A stretch of DNA of 64,000 nt from Melitaea cinxia (GCF_905220565.1 NC_059401.1:15992766-16056765), one strand, 5' to 3'; counted from the first letter of the stretch, positions 1 through 12,900 are shown. Notes: generated by a model from the sequence alone, not told the origin. Numbers and translations are program-made.

Positions 1-1511
1 TATAAGTCATTATTTGTGAAGTTGGGATATTTCTTATTTTTAAATCTAATACTGCTTCAAGACTTGATAACGCCTTTCTAACAGCTTAAAATCAAATGGT
101 TTATTTAATTACTCAAAAACTAATTTTAAAAAAGTATGCTAAATAAAGTATTTTTTTTAATGAAAATGTTATAGCGACAATAAAAGTATAAAGCTGTTAT
201 TATTATTATTTTTTTAAACTTATTTATGACAGATAAATCGTTATATGTTACTATTCAATATAATTGTCTTTGCTCGCAAAATTAATTCAAGTTTTAAGTG
301 CATATTGTACCTTTTTAAAACCAAACGAATATATGATCGTTTACACAGATAAAGGACAAAAATAAATTGTCAATATAATTCCCAGTATACTCGTTGTATT
401 ATAGAGCACATTCTGATCAATTCGTTACCACGTAGTCAAAATTAGAACAAAAGAAACTAGCCAAAATAAATAAAGTTAAAAAAGACATAAAATTGTTGTC
501 AATTACTTTAATTAAATTTCCCAAATATTTCAGTTTATTTCGACATTTCAGTACTATAATAGAGGTTACAAACAAAAAGGTTACATCGCACCAACCATAT
601 AACACCTCCAAAAAGTTTTTACTATATTACCCGATACGTTGGGATGAGCCGCAGAACATTAATCTGAGTTAAATGATGTGATACTTGAGTCCAGAGCAAG
701 TAACAGGGGATAGTAGTAAAATAGTGAAACAGTGTAAAATATAGATATATATTTTTTTGTAATATTTGTACTCGTATGTCAACTTGCTGATTATAGATAG
801 TCAAACGACTAGTCTTACAAAATTTGGATTTAAAATGAGAATAATTTTATTTCACATTAATTTAGAACGAATCTCATCAGATTTAAATTGCAAGCAAGTT
901 TTATAAACTGCTAAATTAGCAAATTTCGTCTATTTGTGTTCATTCGTAGTATGAATTTAGATCTCGTCTCAAAAACTGTTGACTAGGGTTAAATTTAATC
1001 CCTTAATGTCATGATTCAGATTTTGTGTTACATAAGAAAATGTGATGTCGTCACACCAACCCAAGTGACCTTTGTGAGACGTTGCTACGCTGTGCTACGA
1101 AACAAGATGATACAAATATTGTATAAAATTAGTGAGTAAAATAACAGTGTTATAGATAGAAATACCGAATTTGGTGTATTTGCGGATTAAGAACGTAAAT
1201 ATCTGTCTATGTCTTAATCGTGGCATTAAAAGTGAAGTTTGAATTAATACGTAGATTTAAAAAGATTGGACATGGCTTATAATTAGGACATGAACCTAAA
1301 ATTTTCAACACTATCTTGTTTGTTAAATCGTTACTTCTTCAGCGGTAAATAAATCATGAATAAACTTGAATGATGAGTTGTTCTTTTGAAATAAAAAAGG
1401 AGAGCATTTTGACTAGCATTGGAACATTTACAAAGTGGAGCTTTCTCCTTAAGAATCTATTTTCATATAAGGCCCCCGGTATGAAAAAAATTGAGGAGTA
1501 AAATCTACTGA
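1..1511. other. Unique AT-rich intron sequence
   Basis: I see no repeat or coding signal. The short minus-strand frames at 417, 622 and 1354 have no domain and are chance. Confidence 0.5.
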
Positions 1512-1705
1512 ACGAATGACCTCGTTCCGTTTCTCGTAACGCCATCTATCGCTTAAAATCTAAAGGCGTAATGACGTTTTCTAATAACGCCATCTAGCTC
1601 AATAGGGTGTCGATATTTATATAATATAGTTAGCCTTTTTTGTGCCTATTTAGACAGTCGATCTGAAGGAGTAAACTCCAGTCATGTGTCGGAGCTGACA
1701 CACTC
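1512..1705 (+). mobile_element. Interspersed repeat family E
   Basis: GAACGAATGACCTCGTTCCG, CGTAACGCCATCTAT, AATGACGTTTTCTAATAACG, then AGCCTTTTTTGTGCCTATTT and AAGGAGTAAACTCCAGTCAT are shared in order with 50285-50535. AACGCCATCTA occurs twice within the unit. The 3' end CTCCAGTCATGTG..ACACACTC resembles the inverted end of family D, so the two may be related. No ORF; class unknown. Confidence 0.5.
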
Positions 1706-1726
1706 TTTTTTATATTTAACTAGGTC

Positions 1727-1912
1727 GGCAAACAAGCGTAAGGCTCATACCAGAAGCACTGCGAGTGCCTTGCCGATCCTAACCCCCCCCCCCCTCCGGG
1801 AACGAGCTTGCGATGATTCTGGTGCAGTAGGCGTCTATAGGCTGCAGTATCCGTTTACCATCAGCTGGACCGTACGATTGATTGCTGAACTTTTCGTATA
1901 AATAAATAGAAA
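1727..1912. repeat. Head-to-head (snapback) pair of SINE-like family C ends
   Basis: The left half (CTAGGTCGGCAAACAAGCGT to CTTGCCGATCC) is the minus-strand 3' end of family C. The right half (CGAGCTTGCGATGATTCTGG to ACCGTACGATTGATTGCTGA) is the plus-strand 3' end. They meet at a run of 14 C (1782-1796), where the family has CCCAATCCCC-type sequence. The 71-residue plus-strand frame over it is chance. Confidence 0.6.
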
Positions 1913-2602
1913 CCAAAAATAAACTTGAACGCGTAGCTCTATTTAAAGATCATAAAATAGCTTGAGGATTTTAGCCAGTTTTAGGATATTTACAAACTGT
2001 GTCGTTGAAATGTGTTCCCGAAAATCGTCACACAGTTACCAAACGAAAGTGGGACACATAGTTATTTTCTAAGTGAGATTACACTGGTAAACAGGGAACT
2101 GAGGTCGCTAAGGGTAAAATCAGGTAAGTGGTGTGTCCTCTGTTTACACATTCCGACCACTCCTGCATATTTAAAAGTAGAGGACTCCGGGATTCACTCT
2201 CTTAGTCTCACTCGAACTCGACTGTTTTAGATTTTAATTACTTTAAAATCGTCTGTAGTAGTTATGTATAAGCTGTTGAGAATGTTTATATGAACATGAG
2301 TTTGTTTTCTCAGAATTAGCTCGATTACATTTTTTTTTGTTCTAATGATCTAGTTCGACTAATTGGTAAGATGATAATTTTTGAATCACGCAAAAAAGGC
2401 GCACTAAGACGTCGAGTTGCGGAAAAAAGCCCGTGCAAAAACAACAAAAGATAATAAGTTATTTAACAATTTAAGTCGTTGTATATTTAAATTTATTTCA
2501 AGTTGTAACAGTAATTGGCAAATAAAAACTAGAGCACTAAGACATTTATATACACGTGTATGCATAATATAATTTGACAACCTGTTTTCTCCTATTATTA
2601 AC

Positions 2603-2743
2603 CGACTTAAAAAAAGAAAGAGGTTTTCAATTCGAGTAATCTTTGATAACGCGGATTTACTTGACTATTTTTCGTCTACTTACTTTGTATTATTCGTCGA
2701 TGTAATTGAAGTGGGTTTTTTTTCGTTTACGAGCAAACACAAT
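2603..2743 (+). mobile_element. Interspersed repeat family F, internally deleted
   Basis: It starts CCGACTTAAAAAAAGAAAGA and ends CGTTTACGAGCAAACACAAT. Compared with 29283-29722 the middle is lost: the start GTTTTCAATTCGA jumps to GTAATCTTTGATAACGCGGA. Confidence 0.55.
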
Positions 2744-3491
2744 TGTTATTATTTCGACATCTCTGCTCGTCACGTTGGCGTAGACGTAGGGTGAGCGTTA
2801 TTTTAAATCATTGAAGCCTTTCCGAATCGAATAGCTCTTTAACACAAAAAGTTATTTTTTTTTTTATTTAAAATATTCGTTATTCAAAAAGTCAGTCATA
2901 TTTAAAAATATAGTTTAAAAAATGTCATCATGTATTAATATTGACATTTAATATTATGTAGGTAATTTCATAAAAAATGCAATAAAGTTCTAAAGTTAAA
3001 CTTCAGTTAAAATATATTTAATAATTTTTTAAGTGCCATTCAGCGATAGGCGCAAACCGTATACAGCGAAGTAGAAATAAATATGATCACATTAAAATAA
3101 TCAAGTACACGCTAAAGTGCCGTCACTGTTTAGTACTCAGTACATTAATGAGTTTGTTTGAAGTGAAACGGTGAGTACTTTGTGGTGTTGCCACGCCGAG
3201 GAGGCGAAATCTCATTTGTATGAAATTAGTTTTCGCAATAGCGTGATACTTTCAGTAAAATTTCGTACGAGGCTCAGTATGAAAGCCGTCATATGAATAT
3301 TCGTTCAAAGCTTCGGCTCTTTTTGACGCAACACGTTTCGATTCAAAGAAACGTTATTAACTTTTGTTTAATAAAAATATATTTTCATAATATTTACGAG
3401 TGTATCGTAAATTAAATGGCCTTTGATGATACAATGAAAAATATTTCTTTTTTTTTACTAAGCGTTAATGCGTATACAATTTTATTTCATA

Positions 3492-3810
3492 CTAGCTGTG
3501 CCCGTGACTTCGTCCACGTGGAGTTTAACAAAAAATTTATGGCTGATGTCGCAGTTATAAAATATATTAATTTCTAAAATAAAAGTAGCCTAAGTTACTC
3601 CTTATTACATCAGCTATGTGCCAGTAAAGGACCCGTCAAAATCGGTCCAGCCATTTCAGAGATAAGCCGGAACAGACAGATAGACAGGCAGACAAAAACT
3701 GTAAAAAATGTTATTTTGGTATATGTACCGTATACACATACATAGAATTTAGTAAAAAGCGGTTATTTTAATATTACAAATAGTCACTCCAATTTTATTT
3801 ATTTGTATTA
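3492..3810 (-). mobile_element. Helitron-like repeat I
   Basis: On the plus strand it opens with CTAGCTGTGCCCGTGACTTC (the inverted 3' end, including CTAG) and closes near CCAATTTTATTTATTTGTAT (the inverted 5' end). Between are AATCGGTCCAGCCATTTCAG and AGACAGATAGACAGGCAGAC. CTAG ends without terminal inverted repeats fit a short non-autonomous Helitron. Six copies of this family occur in the window. Confidence 0.68.
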
Positions 3811-4354
3811 TATATTATTATAAAACACTAGTTAAAATTAATGTTATAATGATGTATTTGAAATTTAAAAACTTATAATTACTTATTTTTTGATTGGGGT
3901 ACACCTAAGAAGGTTGAACTGAATAGTCACCACATAGTGGGGAAACGGGAGTTCAGAGTTGGTATTGGGAAACAATTTAACTAATTTTATGTCATGTCCG
4001 CCGTCTTAGACTTCGAAATAACTCCCATTTTCGCAATTAACGTCCCAAAAAACATAAATTACGACACCCATGTCAATTATTAGGTTTATTTACCCCATTT
4101 CACCTCCTAAGGGATAGATTTTCGGAAAATCACGAAAGACGTATTTGCTTATTTATTTTTGGGAGTGCTCCTACGAAGTTTCGAATCGAAATGTCTATTT
4201 AATATTGTTTTGCCATACACATTTTTAACCACCATTGTATCTCTTTAGGGGTTGAATTTCGAAATATCATTCCAAGGGTTTTTGGGGGGGTAAATTTAGG
4301 TCCAAGGGTTTGGGCTGGGCGTTGATGAGTGAGTCAGGACTTGTAAAAAGAAGA

Positions 4355-4540
4355 GTAGCTTCCCGGACAGACTTTGTTCTGTCAAAACTTAATAGATTTT
4401 TATTTATATAGATTAAAAAAAAAAGTATTAAAACCTTCCGTGGGCCTTAAGGAACATACGAAAAATAAATTGGTCGAATTGTTCGAGTCATTCTCGAGTT
4501 ATGCGCTTAGCAATATTAATTTTTATTTATATATATTGTT
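4355..4540 (-). mobile_element. Helitron-like repeat II
   Basis: The plus strand has TAGCTTCCCGGACAGACTTT with GTTCTGTC (the inverted GACAGAACGAAGTCTGTC hairpin end), then CGTGGGCCTTAAGGAACATA and ATTTTTATTTATATA. The palindromic GACAGAAC..GTCTGTC near the 3' end is the Helitron-type terminal hairpin. The upstream stretch 3895-4340 holds CTAAGGGATAGATTTTCGGA-like phrases that may be internal sequence of a longer relative. Confidence 0.6.
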
Positions 4541-4616
4541 ACAAGTAAGTTTATGAATTAATTAGGAATTGTGTAAATGATGGATATTAAACATGAGTTC
4601 TCGATGTGATTGAAAC

Positions 4617-4822
4617 AAAATAATGTTGGAAAGAAGATATCCCAGGGTGGTCCAATATAAGGAAACCAGGGTCTGATGATAGCATAGAAGAGAAATCGAG
4701 GCGAACCATCGAAAATCGTAGTGTCAACTAGTGCGTTTGCTAATTTTGTTCGTATACTTACGTTGTATTACTTGTCGATGTGATGAAGTCGGTTTTTTTT
4801 TCGTTTCCTAGCAAACACAATT
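4617..4822 (+). mobile_element. Interspersed repeat family F, 5' truncated
   Basis: GGAAAGAAGATATCCCAGGG, AAGGAAACCAGGGTCTGATG and GCAAACACAATTG match the complement of 29283-29722. It is followed directly by an RTE tail fragment. Confidence 0.55.
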
Positions 4823-4882
4823 GTCCTACACGGAGAAAGAGGTCCATGCCCAGCAATGGGATACCACAAGCTGAATCGTTGT
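4823..4882 (+). mobile_element. RTE-type LINE tail fragment, family B
   Basis: CCTACACGGAGAAAGAGGTC, then CATGCCCAGCAATGGGATAC and CAAGCTGAATCG match the last 60 bp of the tail at 15908. It directly abuts the 3' end of the repeat at 4617-4822. Confidence 0.65.
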
Positions 4883-5390
4883 AGTGTATAATTTTTCCGA
4901 CCAAGTGTGTTATTGTGTGAATTCTGCATAATTACAGTCAGTGGAGATTAACTCTTGGGGTTGCGGAATTCGTCTGTCAGGTTCGTCCAATTATAGGTCG
5001 GGGTAATAACTGAGTATCAAGTGACCAACTAGAACAATCCTGCTTACCTCGATGCGTGGACAGAAATTATTGTTTCAAATACATTTTTGAGGATTACTTT
5101 TAAAATTATTGCATTTAAAAATTATTCACCCATTTAGACAAATATTGTGATATATATATTAATGTTATAAAGTTTTAAAGTTTGATTGTTTAAACGCGCT
5201 AATTTCAGGAACTGATTGTTCGAATTGAAAAATTATATTTATTGGAACCAATTTACCGAGGTTATACGGCTATTTTTTTTCTCAAATTAAAGCGTGTGGA
5301 ACCACGGGGACAATATGTATGTTACCAATGTATTTTTCTTTGGTCGAATTAATGTCAGTTATTGGCGAAGTTGATTTATTTACTACTTTA

Positions 5391-5562
5391 CTTAGCTGCC
5401 CGGACATAGTTCGTTCCTTTAAAAAATTAATAATAATTTTTTTTTTTTTTAGTATTAAGCCTTTCGTGGGCCTTAAGGAACATACAAAAAATAAATTGGC
5501 CTAATCGGTCGAGCCATTATCGAGTTATGCGTTTAGCAACGTTCATTTTTATTTATATAGAA
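5391..5562 (-). mobile_element. Helitron-like repeat II
   Basis: The plus strand reads CTTAGCTGCCCGGACATAG, then TTTCGTGGGCCTTAAGGAAC and GCAACGTTCATTTTTATTTA. It is the same family as 4355-4540, about 1 kb away in the same orientation, with a more decayed terminal hairpin. Confidence 0.6.
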
Positions 5563-5759
5563 GATTTATGATTCTTACTAAATTTATTCAAGCTTTTGTT
5601 TTCTCTAGTATTTGTTGTTCTTAGAGATGATATCAGTTACGTTGTACGTATTTAATTATAATTTAATTTTTTTATTGTTTTAAAGAGTAAAAATAGTATT
5701 TTAATTCTAAATATAAAAAAATAGTAATTAAATGTTCAAAATTAATAATACATCATCTG

Positions 5760-5845
5760 CTAACCCGTAGTGGAGCAGCGTGGATTAAGAGTGAGAGGAT
5801 TAAGAGAAAGAAGCCTATGCCCAGAACTGTGATATCACAGATAAT
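5760..5845 (+). mobile_element. RTE-type LINE tail fragment, family B
   Basis: CTAACCCGTAGTGGAGCAGC, GTGGATTAAGAG and GAAGCCTATGCCCAGAACTG match family B with several changes. The copy is old and ends before the final GCTGA. Confidence 0.6.
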
Positions 5846-6750
5846 AAATATGCAATTTTAATTTTATTCTGATTGATTGGGCCTTGAGATTTAACTAGTT
5901 CTAGAAATACTTTAATTATGTATTGTAAAAAATTAACACTTTTTACAATACACAATACTACACATTGAACAACATTTTTACAAACACATTGATTCTAAAT
6001 AATGTTTTGTAAGTAAGAGTCGATTATAATCTCAAACAATTGATTATTTCAGAGTAATAGTCTTACCAATATTGCAATATATTTAATATACATTACGTCT
6101 ATACGCTTTATCTAGAAGATCTATAAATATATATAAAAAACGACATCGAAAGACACTCTAAATTTTCATATAAAAATAAAAGTAATCTTGACGTTTACGA
6201 TCTCTAAATAATGTATTCCGGGGCAATGTCAGACGTACACCTGGTACTTTAAAATAAATAATATCGATGTATAGAAAACGTATGATACGCGTGCTACGAA
6301 CTGAGCGTCAGTTCTAGAAAATACTCAATATTTTATAAATTCAACAGCTCGATGCAACGTATATGTAATGGGGTATGGGGTATATTTTAAAGCTGTCTCG
6401 GTCGCCGCTCATATTCTCGAAGCACGTTCGGAAACAAAACGGATCAGGTCGTATCTCTCTGTTCAGTTCTCAGCTGTTGACGTGCGCCTTTACTCTCTGG
6501 ATGTGTCTGGATTGGACCTTGAAATTTTTTATTTTTTTTTAAAGTAAGTCTCTTGATCTACTTCGATCAATATTTGTAATACTTTAAAAAAATATTACTC
6601 GAAAAGTTTACATATACTATATTATCGTAATTTTTACATTTTGGGGTCTTAAATTTTATGCTGTAATATGTCTGGGAGTTATTATTTAATACTGTGAAGT
6701 AATTTACTGTAAGTTATTATAACGTTTTTAAATTTCTAGTTTCTTTTTTA
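5846..6750. other. Unique AT-rich sequence with small palindrome
   Basis: GTATTGTAAAAA and TTTTTACAATAC (about 5927-5958) make a 12-bp hairpin. A less AT-rich patch at 6390-6520 (GTCTCGGTCGCCGCTCATAT) is single copy. Confidence 0.45.
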
Positions 6751-7240
6751 ATTGGAACGAAGTTCCTTAGGGCAGGCTTGACATTTGGCTGGGCGACCGA
6801 ACTGAAAAAAATATGATACTAAAACCCTAAGAAAAATATATAACGGAAGTGACGTAATTTCAGTCACACGACTGTATAATATGACATTTGTAAAACTAAA
6901 ATATTACTAGTAAACTTTTTTTAAATTATTTATGTAATTTTATACTGTCGACAAAAATAAATAAAGATATACGTTTTTTTATTTCACTTAATAGTTTGAA
7001 TTATTATTATTATTATTTTGTTTGATTAATTTTATTCTACGGTATTTGTTATTTTCTAAAATATTAAATTTCCTAAATACTTTTATGTACTTAATTAAAA
7101 ACCAATCAACAGAATAAAAAAAAAAATAAGAACTAGAAAACATATATAAAATTTAACATTTTTTTTTTCAAATTGTGTTGTTTCTATACTTTCCAAAGGA
7201 ACTTCGTTCCTACCTCGTGTCCCATGACATCACATAATTT
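6751..7240 (+). mobile_element. About 490-bp element with GGAACGAAGTTCC inverted motifs, copy 1
   Basis: Left end TTGGAACGAAGTTCCTTAGG; near the right end CCAAAGGAACTTCGTTCC, giving 15-bp inverted repeats. Shared sequence continues past the right motif through GTGTCCCATGACATCACATA. The interior is AT-rich with TTCAGTCACACGACTGTATA and a GTCGACAAAAATAAATAAAG core. No ORF. The class is unknown: TIR-like ends suggest a MITE, but one end extends beyond the repeat. Confidence 0.6.
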
Positions 7241-7845
7241 TTTTTTAATATTTCAAGTAAATTGTAAAATTGTATTCGTAAAATATTAATTTCCATTTAT
7301 TTCAGATTATTTTATACCTATTCACAATTAAAGATTAAAAAAAAAAACAAAAAAGAAAACAATATTACGACAAAAGTTTTGTATTGTAACATCTAGATAT
7401 TTAACTCAAGCGAGCACAAAGTCGGTAAAGCCGCTACGAGCAACGCGGAGACCTTATTTTTCGCACATTGCACTTTGCGATTGTTTCAAATATGTTATGA
7501 ACGTCATCGACGGACATCAGATACGGACTCTTTCCTTGTAAAACTTTTTACGATTAAACTGTTTTTGAAGTTTTATTAACTCGTGCTATGAAAAGATAGC
7601 TGGAGATATTTGATTTTTTTTTTATTAATTACGTCAATAAAATTGTGATTATTGATAGCATAAACAATACTTAGACTTTTAAATTAAGAATCTATGTGTA
7701 ATAAAAGTGCAAAATATATTGTTTTTAGTTTATTCTGTCTGATCTTTGAATCAATTAATGGGATTAAAAAGTTGGTTTACGGACGAAAGCTTATACTCGT
7801 AGTAACAACGTCATAACAAAACATCTCCTCGGACGTATAGGCCAA

Positions 7846-8240
7846 TCTATACTAATATTATAAAGAGGTAAAGTTGGTAACTTTGTTTGTAGGGGGTAAT
7901 CTTCACAAATACTGATCTGATCATGAAAATTATTTCACTAACAGAATGCTACACTATTCAGGAGTAGGCTATATAATAATAATAAATAACTTTACTGCAC
8001 ACAGTAACATATAACAATTACATAAGAATAAAGCTTAAAGGGAAAAAAAATTACATCGCATGCAACGGGCGGTCTTTAGTGATCTCTCCCAGACTACTAT
8101 ATTTTATTGTTGTTGAAACAAAATCAGTGAAAAATAATATGTAAATCAAGTTGGAGAAATATGAGCGAGATGAAGAATTTACTATATATTTGCATCACAA
8201 AAATAATTAACGCCCAACGAAGTGGGCACGGGTCGGCTAG
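7846..8240 (+). mobile_element. Helitron-like element (Lep1-type) with nested insertion
   Basis: It starts TCTATACTAATATTATAAAG and ends ACGAAGTGGGCACGGGTCGG followed by CTAG, with a T after it. The TC start, the CTAG end and the GC-rich segment just before it are the marks of non-autonomous Helitrons abundant in moths and butterflies. No Rep/helicase coding is present. A LINE tail interrupts it at 7975-8096. Confidence 0.75.
7975..8096 (-). mobile_element. LINE 3' tail inserted inside the Helitron
   Basis: On the minus strand it ends with AATAA-type repeats after GTGTGCAGTAAAG and contains the ATCACTAAAGACCGCC segment of the tail also found at 35330. CTATAT stands on both sides (7969-7974 and 8097-8102) while undisturbed Helitrons have a single copy, so it is a target-site duplication. 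This dates the LINE insertion after the Helitron. Confidence 0.7.
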
Positions 8241-9315
8241 TATGAAATAAAGATAGAGGCGGCTTGCGCTACTATCACTGAGCGACTATTATTGAGCATA
8301 ACGGGACAACGAGCCTAATGTCAAGTGTTCATCGAATTATTAGACATTGTCACGTCTAAAATCGTTTTTATGTTTGGAACACGGCTTAAAAAGGAAGTCG
8401 ATAACGACCCAACTCATAGAAATGGATATTAAAAAATACATACGAGCGGCTATAGTTTTATTTGAAATTAAAATCTATATATATATTAACAAATATCGTA
8501 ATAATATATAATGAAAAATATAATAATTATTTATTTTTATACATTATTGATAACTGTATTTTCCATATAAATGTTCAGAATCGTTTATTTAATAAAATGA
8601 AATGAAAATATTTATTTCGCCATAAAGTGATTAAAAACACTTAACGAAAGTAAAAAAATCTTTATTTCAAAAAAAATCTATAATATTAACATTAGCTATA
8701 TTACAAACTTTGGTAATGTACCCAGTATTATGAAATAAATAAGAATATTTTTGTTTTGCACTAATCCCTAGTGCCTCGGGTGACAGAGCCTATTTATTAA
8801 GATTTAGAAAACAAAACATATGCCCCTTCCACATCTTTCCCTTATTTAACTTTTATCTCGCTTCAAAGAGCGCGAACATGAAGCTTATGTGTGTGATTTA
8901 GTTAAAAAACACAGTCGTCGGCGGTTCGCCAGAATTTGGGCAACAGTGTTCTAAAGAGATCAGTACAAACTCCAACGATCTTGTTAAAGCTTTGGTGTGT
9001 GGTGCAAATTAGGCGATGTGCATATTTTGATACCCTTTTTTTCGAATGTATTATTTACAAATAATTGTGCTTGCTGGAAAACTAAATAAATTATCTTCAA
9101 TTTACATATTCAAATGACATAAAAAATACAGTCGAATTGAGAACCTTTTTTAAAAGTAGGTTAAAATGTGTATCTGACAAGATTACGTTTATCGATTTAT
9201 TCTGTAGTTTGATTGTTAGATTTGTTATTATATTTTATCTACGTCTTTTTGAACTATGTTTTTGAAGTTATACTACTTTTGGCGCGTAAGGGAAAATTAT
9301 GAAAGTAAAGTTTTA

Positions 9316-9443
9316 GGTCACCAACTCGCCTGCCCAGCGTGGTGACTATGGGCAAAACACATGAGTTCACGTATTTTTGGCGTAAACTTGTGGAAGCCTA
9401 TGTCCAGCAGTGGACTGTATAGGCTGTAATGATGTAATGATGA
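9316..9443 (+). mobile_element. Retroposon family A, 3' fragment
   Basis: Only the last 128 bp are present, from GGTCACCAACTCGCCTGCCC to GTAATGATGTAATGATGA. 5' truncation of this sort is typical of LINE-driven insertion. Confidence 0.75.
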
Positions 9444-9696
9444 AATTTTTAGGATGCGCGCGCACACCGTCAAGAAAAAAAATGACTCTCTGAAATGAGC
9501 TAGTCAACGAACAAGAAGTTAGCAACGTGAAGTTAGCTAGCCAATGAAGTATAACTTTTTACGTGCGTATATAAATACACAGAAACACTTTTTTGTTGCT
9601 GACGTTATAGAAACAACGTTATCTACGCGACATCGCAAATAAATTATAAACTATTTTTATGATTATATTAAATAGTTCGTCTAATAATAAATATAA

Positions 9697-9946
9697 TCTA
9701 ATATATAAAATTCTCGTGTCGCGGTGTTGGTAGTTAAACTCCTCTGAAACGGATTGACCGATTCTCATTCTAAATATTAAGGGTAGTCCACTCCTAATTT
9801 TTTTTAATTTTTAAATAAATTATTTATTTTTTTATTATGATTTTGCGTTGAAAAATACATACAATCCTAAATTTTCATCTTTCTACCACCAATCCCTATT
9901 TTTAAATAGCGTTTAGTGGCAAGACAATGTTTGCCGAGTCAGCTAG
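9697..9946 (+). mobile_element. Helitron-like repeat III
   Basis: It starts TCTAATATATAAAATTCTCG and ends TTTGCCGAGTCAGCTAG before T. The core has TTAAACTCCTCTGAAACGGA. It lacks inverted termini and has a short GC hairpin (GGCAAGACAATGTTTGCC) near the 3' end, as in Helitrons. Copies at 27991 and 55651 match. Confidence 0.68.
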
Positions 9947-12900
9947 TATTAGTATAGATTTCGAGACATTTTTGAATACTTGTGTTTGAAAAAGATTATA
10001 AGCTGAAAAAGTATATTAATATAAGGAACATACGCATGGACATAAATCGGTCACTAAACATACACAATTAAAATCACATACGACTGACTACTAGTGTTTT
10101 ACGTAATGGATGAAAAGTGATTAAGGCATTTATAAAAGCGAGGTGTGAGTACATATATTGATTTAATAAGCAAAATATGTTAAAAATATCTTTATATTAT
10201 GTTGTTTGAGACGTTTAGGTGAATCTTATCTACTTATATCACAATTTTCCTTTAAGAAGGTACTATAATTCGAATTTTTATTCATAATACTAAAATTATA
10301 TCTAAATAAAGATGTTATTAAAACATCAAAGGCGATTATTTCATTAAATGCTCAACGATTTAAAACAAAAGATTGTTACAAGTACAATTGATAGAGGTAG
10401 AAATATAGAAATTACAATTTATTTGTCATTTAGGTTGTGGTAATACGGCAATTAATGTAAATGCTCCAACGATGGATTTTAAATAAATAATTTAAGGATT
10501 TATTTAATATAACAATTTAAAAATATCAAAGGTAGCTTTTGAAATAGTTTTCGGGCTATTGGATTTCAAAATTAATCAAATTTATTCATATTAAATTATA
10601 AAATAATTACAGTTGAAGCAAACAATTACTTAGTTAAAGCTAGAAGTATTCAAAAATTACAATCAATATTATTGCAACAGAAGGATAAAATGATATATCC
10701 ATATTAACCTTGGAACGCTGTATACTTCACAGTTTAATGGATTTATCTCATGACTAGTTACTAGATTTATTACGTAATTCTAGACACAAAAAAAATCTAT
10801 ATTATTTTTAAGAAAATAATTAAATATCTAAATTATATCCTATATTTCACATGACTAAAGTATCATTAAAAATAATAAAAACACGATAAAACCATACAAC
10901 TAAATTAACTTTAGTATTAAAACGAAAATGTATATTGTACAAAAAAAAAGGTTTATAGAAGCAACACTAGTATATGCTATTCGTGTCAAAGAAATAAGCG
11001 CTGTAAGCTCGTTCCTTGCACCGTCAGTATCATTTTATTAAGTCTGAGATAAAATCTTGATCGGCAGAAGATCGCTGACATGTGCCGCGAACGTGGCCGT
11101 CGAGAGAAAGTGTGGAAAAAACTCCGAGAACTTTATTAAATGTTAAGAACCCTTTAAAGTTGAAAGAACTTTTTAAAATAGAACTTGTTATGTGTGTTAT
11201 ATTCTTTTTATAGTTGGAACTTCTTTCGAATACTGGTTATTTATTTAAAACATTTTTGAGGGGTTTTGAGGGATGATTTGTTTGTTAGTTACGAACTGTT
11301 TTTTTTTTATTTGACAACGTGTCAAAACTCGTGTTTGAAAACGTGTCAAAACGTCGTGTGTTTGTTTTCGGACTTCATTTTGCTTTTTTGCTTTATTTTT
11401 TTAAAATAAGAATTTTTAAACCACGTGACTTATTTTCATACAAACATTTAATCATCAACGCACCTAATGAGAAACAAATCTAAAAACCAATAATAACATC
11501 TTCAAAATAACACCTTAAAAATATAATGTTAAAATGAGACGTAACAACAAAAGAACACAAAGATTTTTCTAAAACGCCGTTGAAATTCTAAGACGCGAGC
11601 TTAAGAGAACGTTTGGAGTGAAATACGAAATTTTCTAACGTAATAAGAAAGCGGTGAATAGAAAAATGTACCTTTTAAAAAATCAATGTTCAGGTGAGAC
11701 TTTATCGCCCGCGCATGCATTGCAGATTGAGGGTTAAGATTTCCCCATTTGTATTCAGGAGGCGTCGCGGTACCTCGGGCCATCGCCGAACGTTTTCGGC
11801 CTCAACGGGTCTTAAATACCCGCTCTTTCTATTAGCGTTCTGTTTTGTTGCCGGGTTTAATTTTCAAGTGTTACTCGAATGAAATTACAATTTCGCGATG
11901 CGATGAAGGAAAGGTTTTATGTTAAATATATTCAAGAGAGTGGTAATTTGACGTTTTACGTAAATGTATTTTAAAGTATTATTAGGTTTTTGAATTTCAG
12001 TTATAATTCTTTTTTTAAACTTGTAAAAGATACTATAATGTTAGGTTAACTATCTTTGTTATTATTATGAGATTAATAATAACTTAAACATTAGAAAAGA
12101 TATTAAACATTTTATGATTTTCTTAAGAAGCTTACTGAGGTAAAAAATTAATTGACAAACTTGATTTACAATTGTTATAACGGTCCAATTCTAAGTTACT
12201 CTTAGAATTAATAAAAAAAAAAAAACAATAATCGACACTATAGATTAGACAATAAATATTTATAATATAATATTTCCTTGCCAGTTTGTCGTTAGTACCC
12301 TGTCTCTGTTTAATGTATTAAAGATAAAATATAAGATCGCGGAAGTCACATATAAATTTACCATTTATACGTATAATACTACAAAACAATCCTGTCACGA
12401 AAAGTTTTATGATTATTCTTAAATATACCATATAAGTTTCATATTTAATTGTAAATAAAATATTGCACATAGTAAACCATCTTTAATTCTTTATTTAGTG
12501 TCACTTATATGTATGTATATCGCATTTCCATACCATACACATTAAAGGAATATTCGCTTACTGTAATTACAATACTGAAGTTTATGTGTGATCTTTATGA
12601 CAGTTTATATTGTACTAAGTCGCCGATACATTTATTAGTTTTGGATACAAATAAGACGTACCAAATCGCTTGGAAACTACCAAAGTTTCTGTACATACTC
12701 AGAGTTCGAGTGGGGAACTATGTTTGAGATTTCTGTATTACTCGTAATATTGCTTATTGTCGAACATCGATGATATTATATTTATTGGGTACTTGCTACT
12801 TCGTGTGGGTTAATTTCAGGTTCAATCATGTTATATGTAGGTACGTTATGAGTTTGACGATATTCGTGTTGTTTAATTTGTGGGTTTTAGATCAGTGTAT

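Noticed and set aside
12509..12727. 72-residue plus-strand frame
   Set aside because: AT-rich chance frame with no motif.
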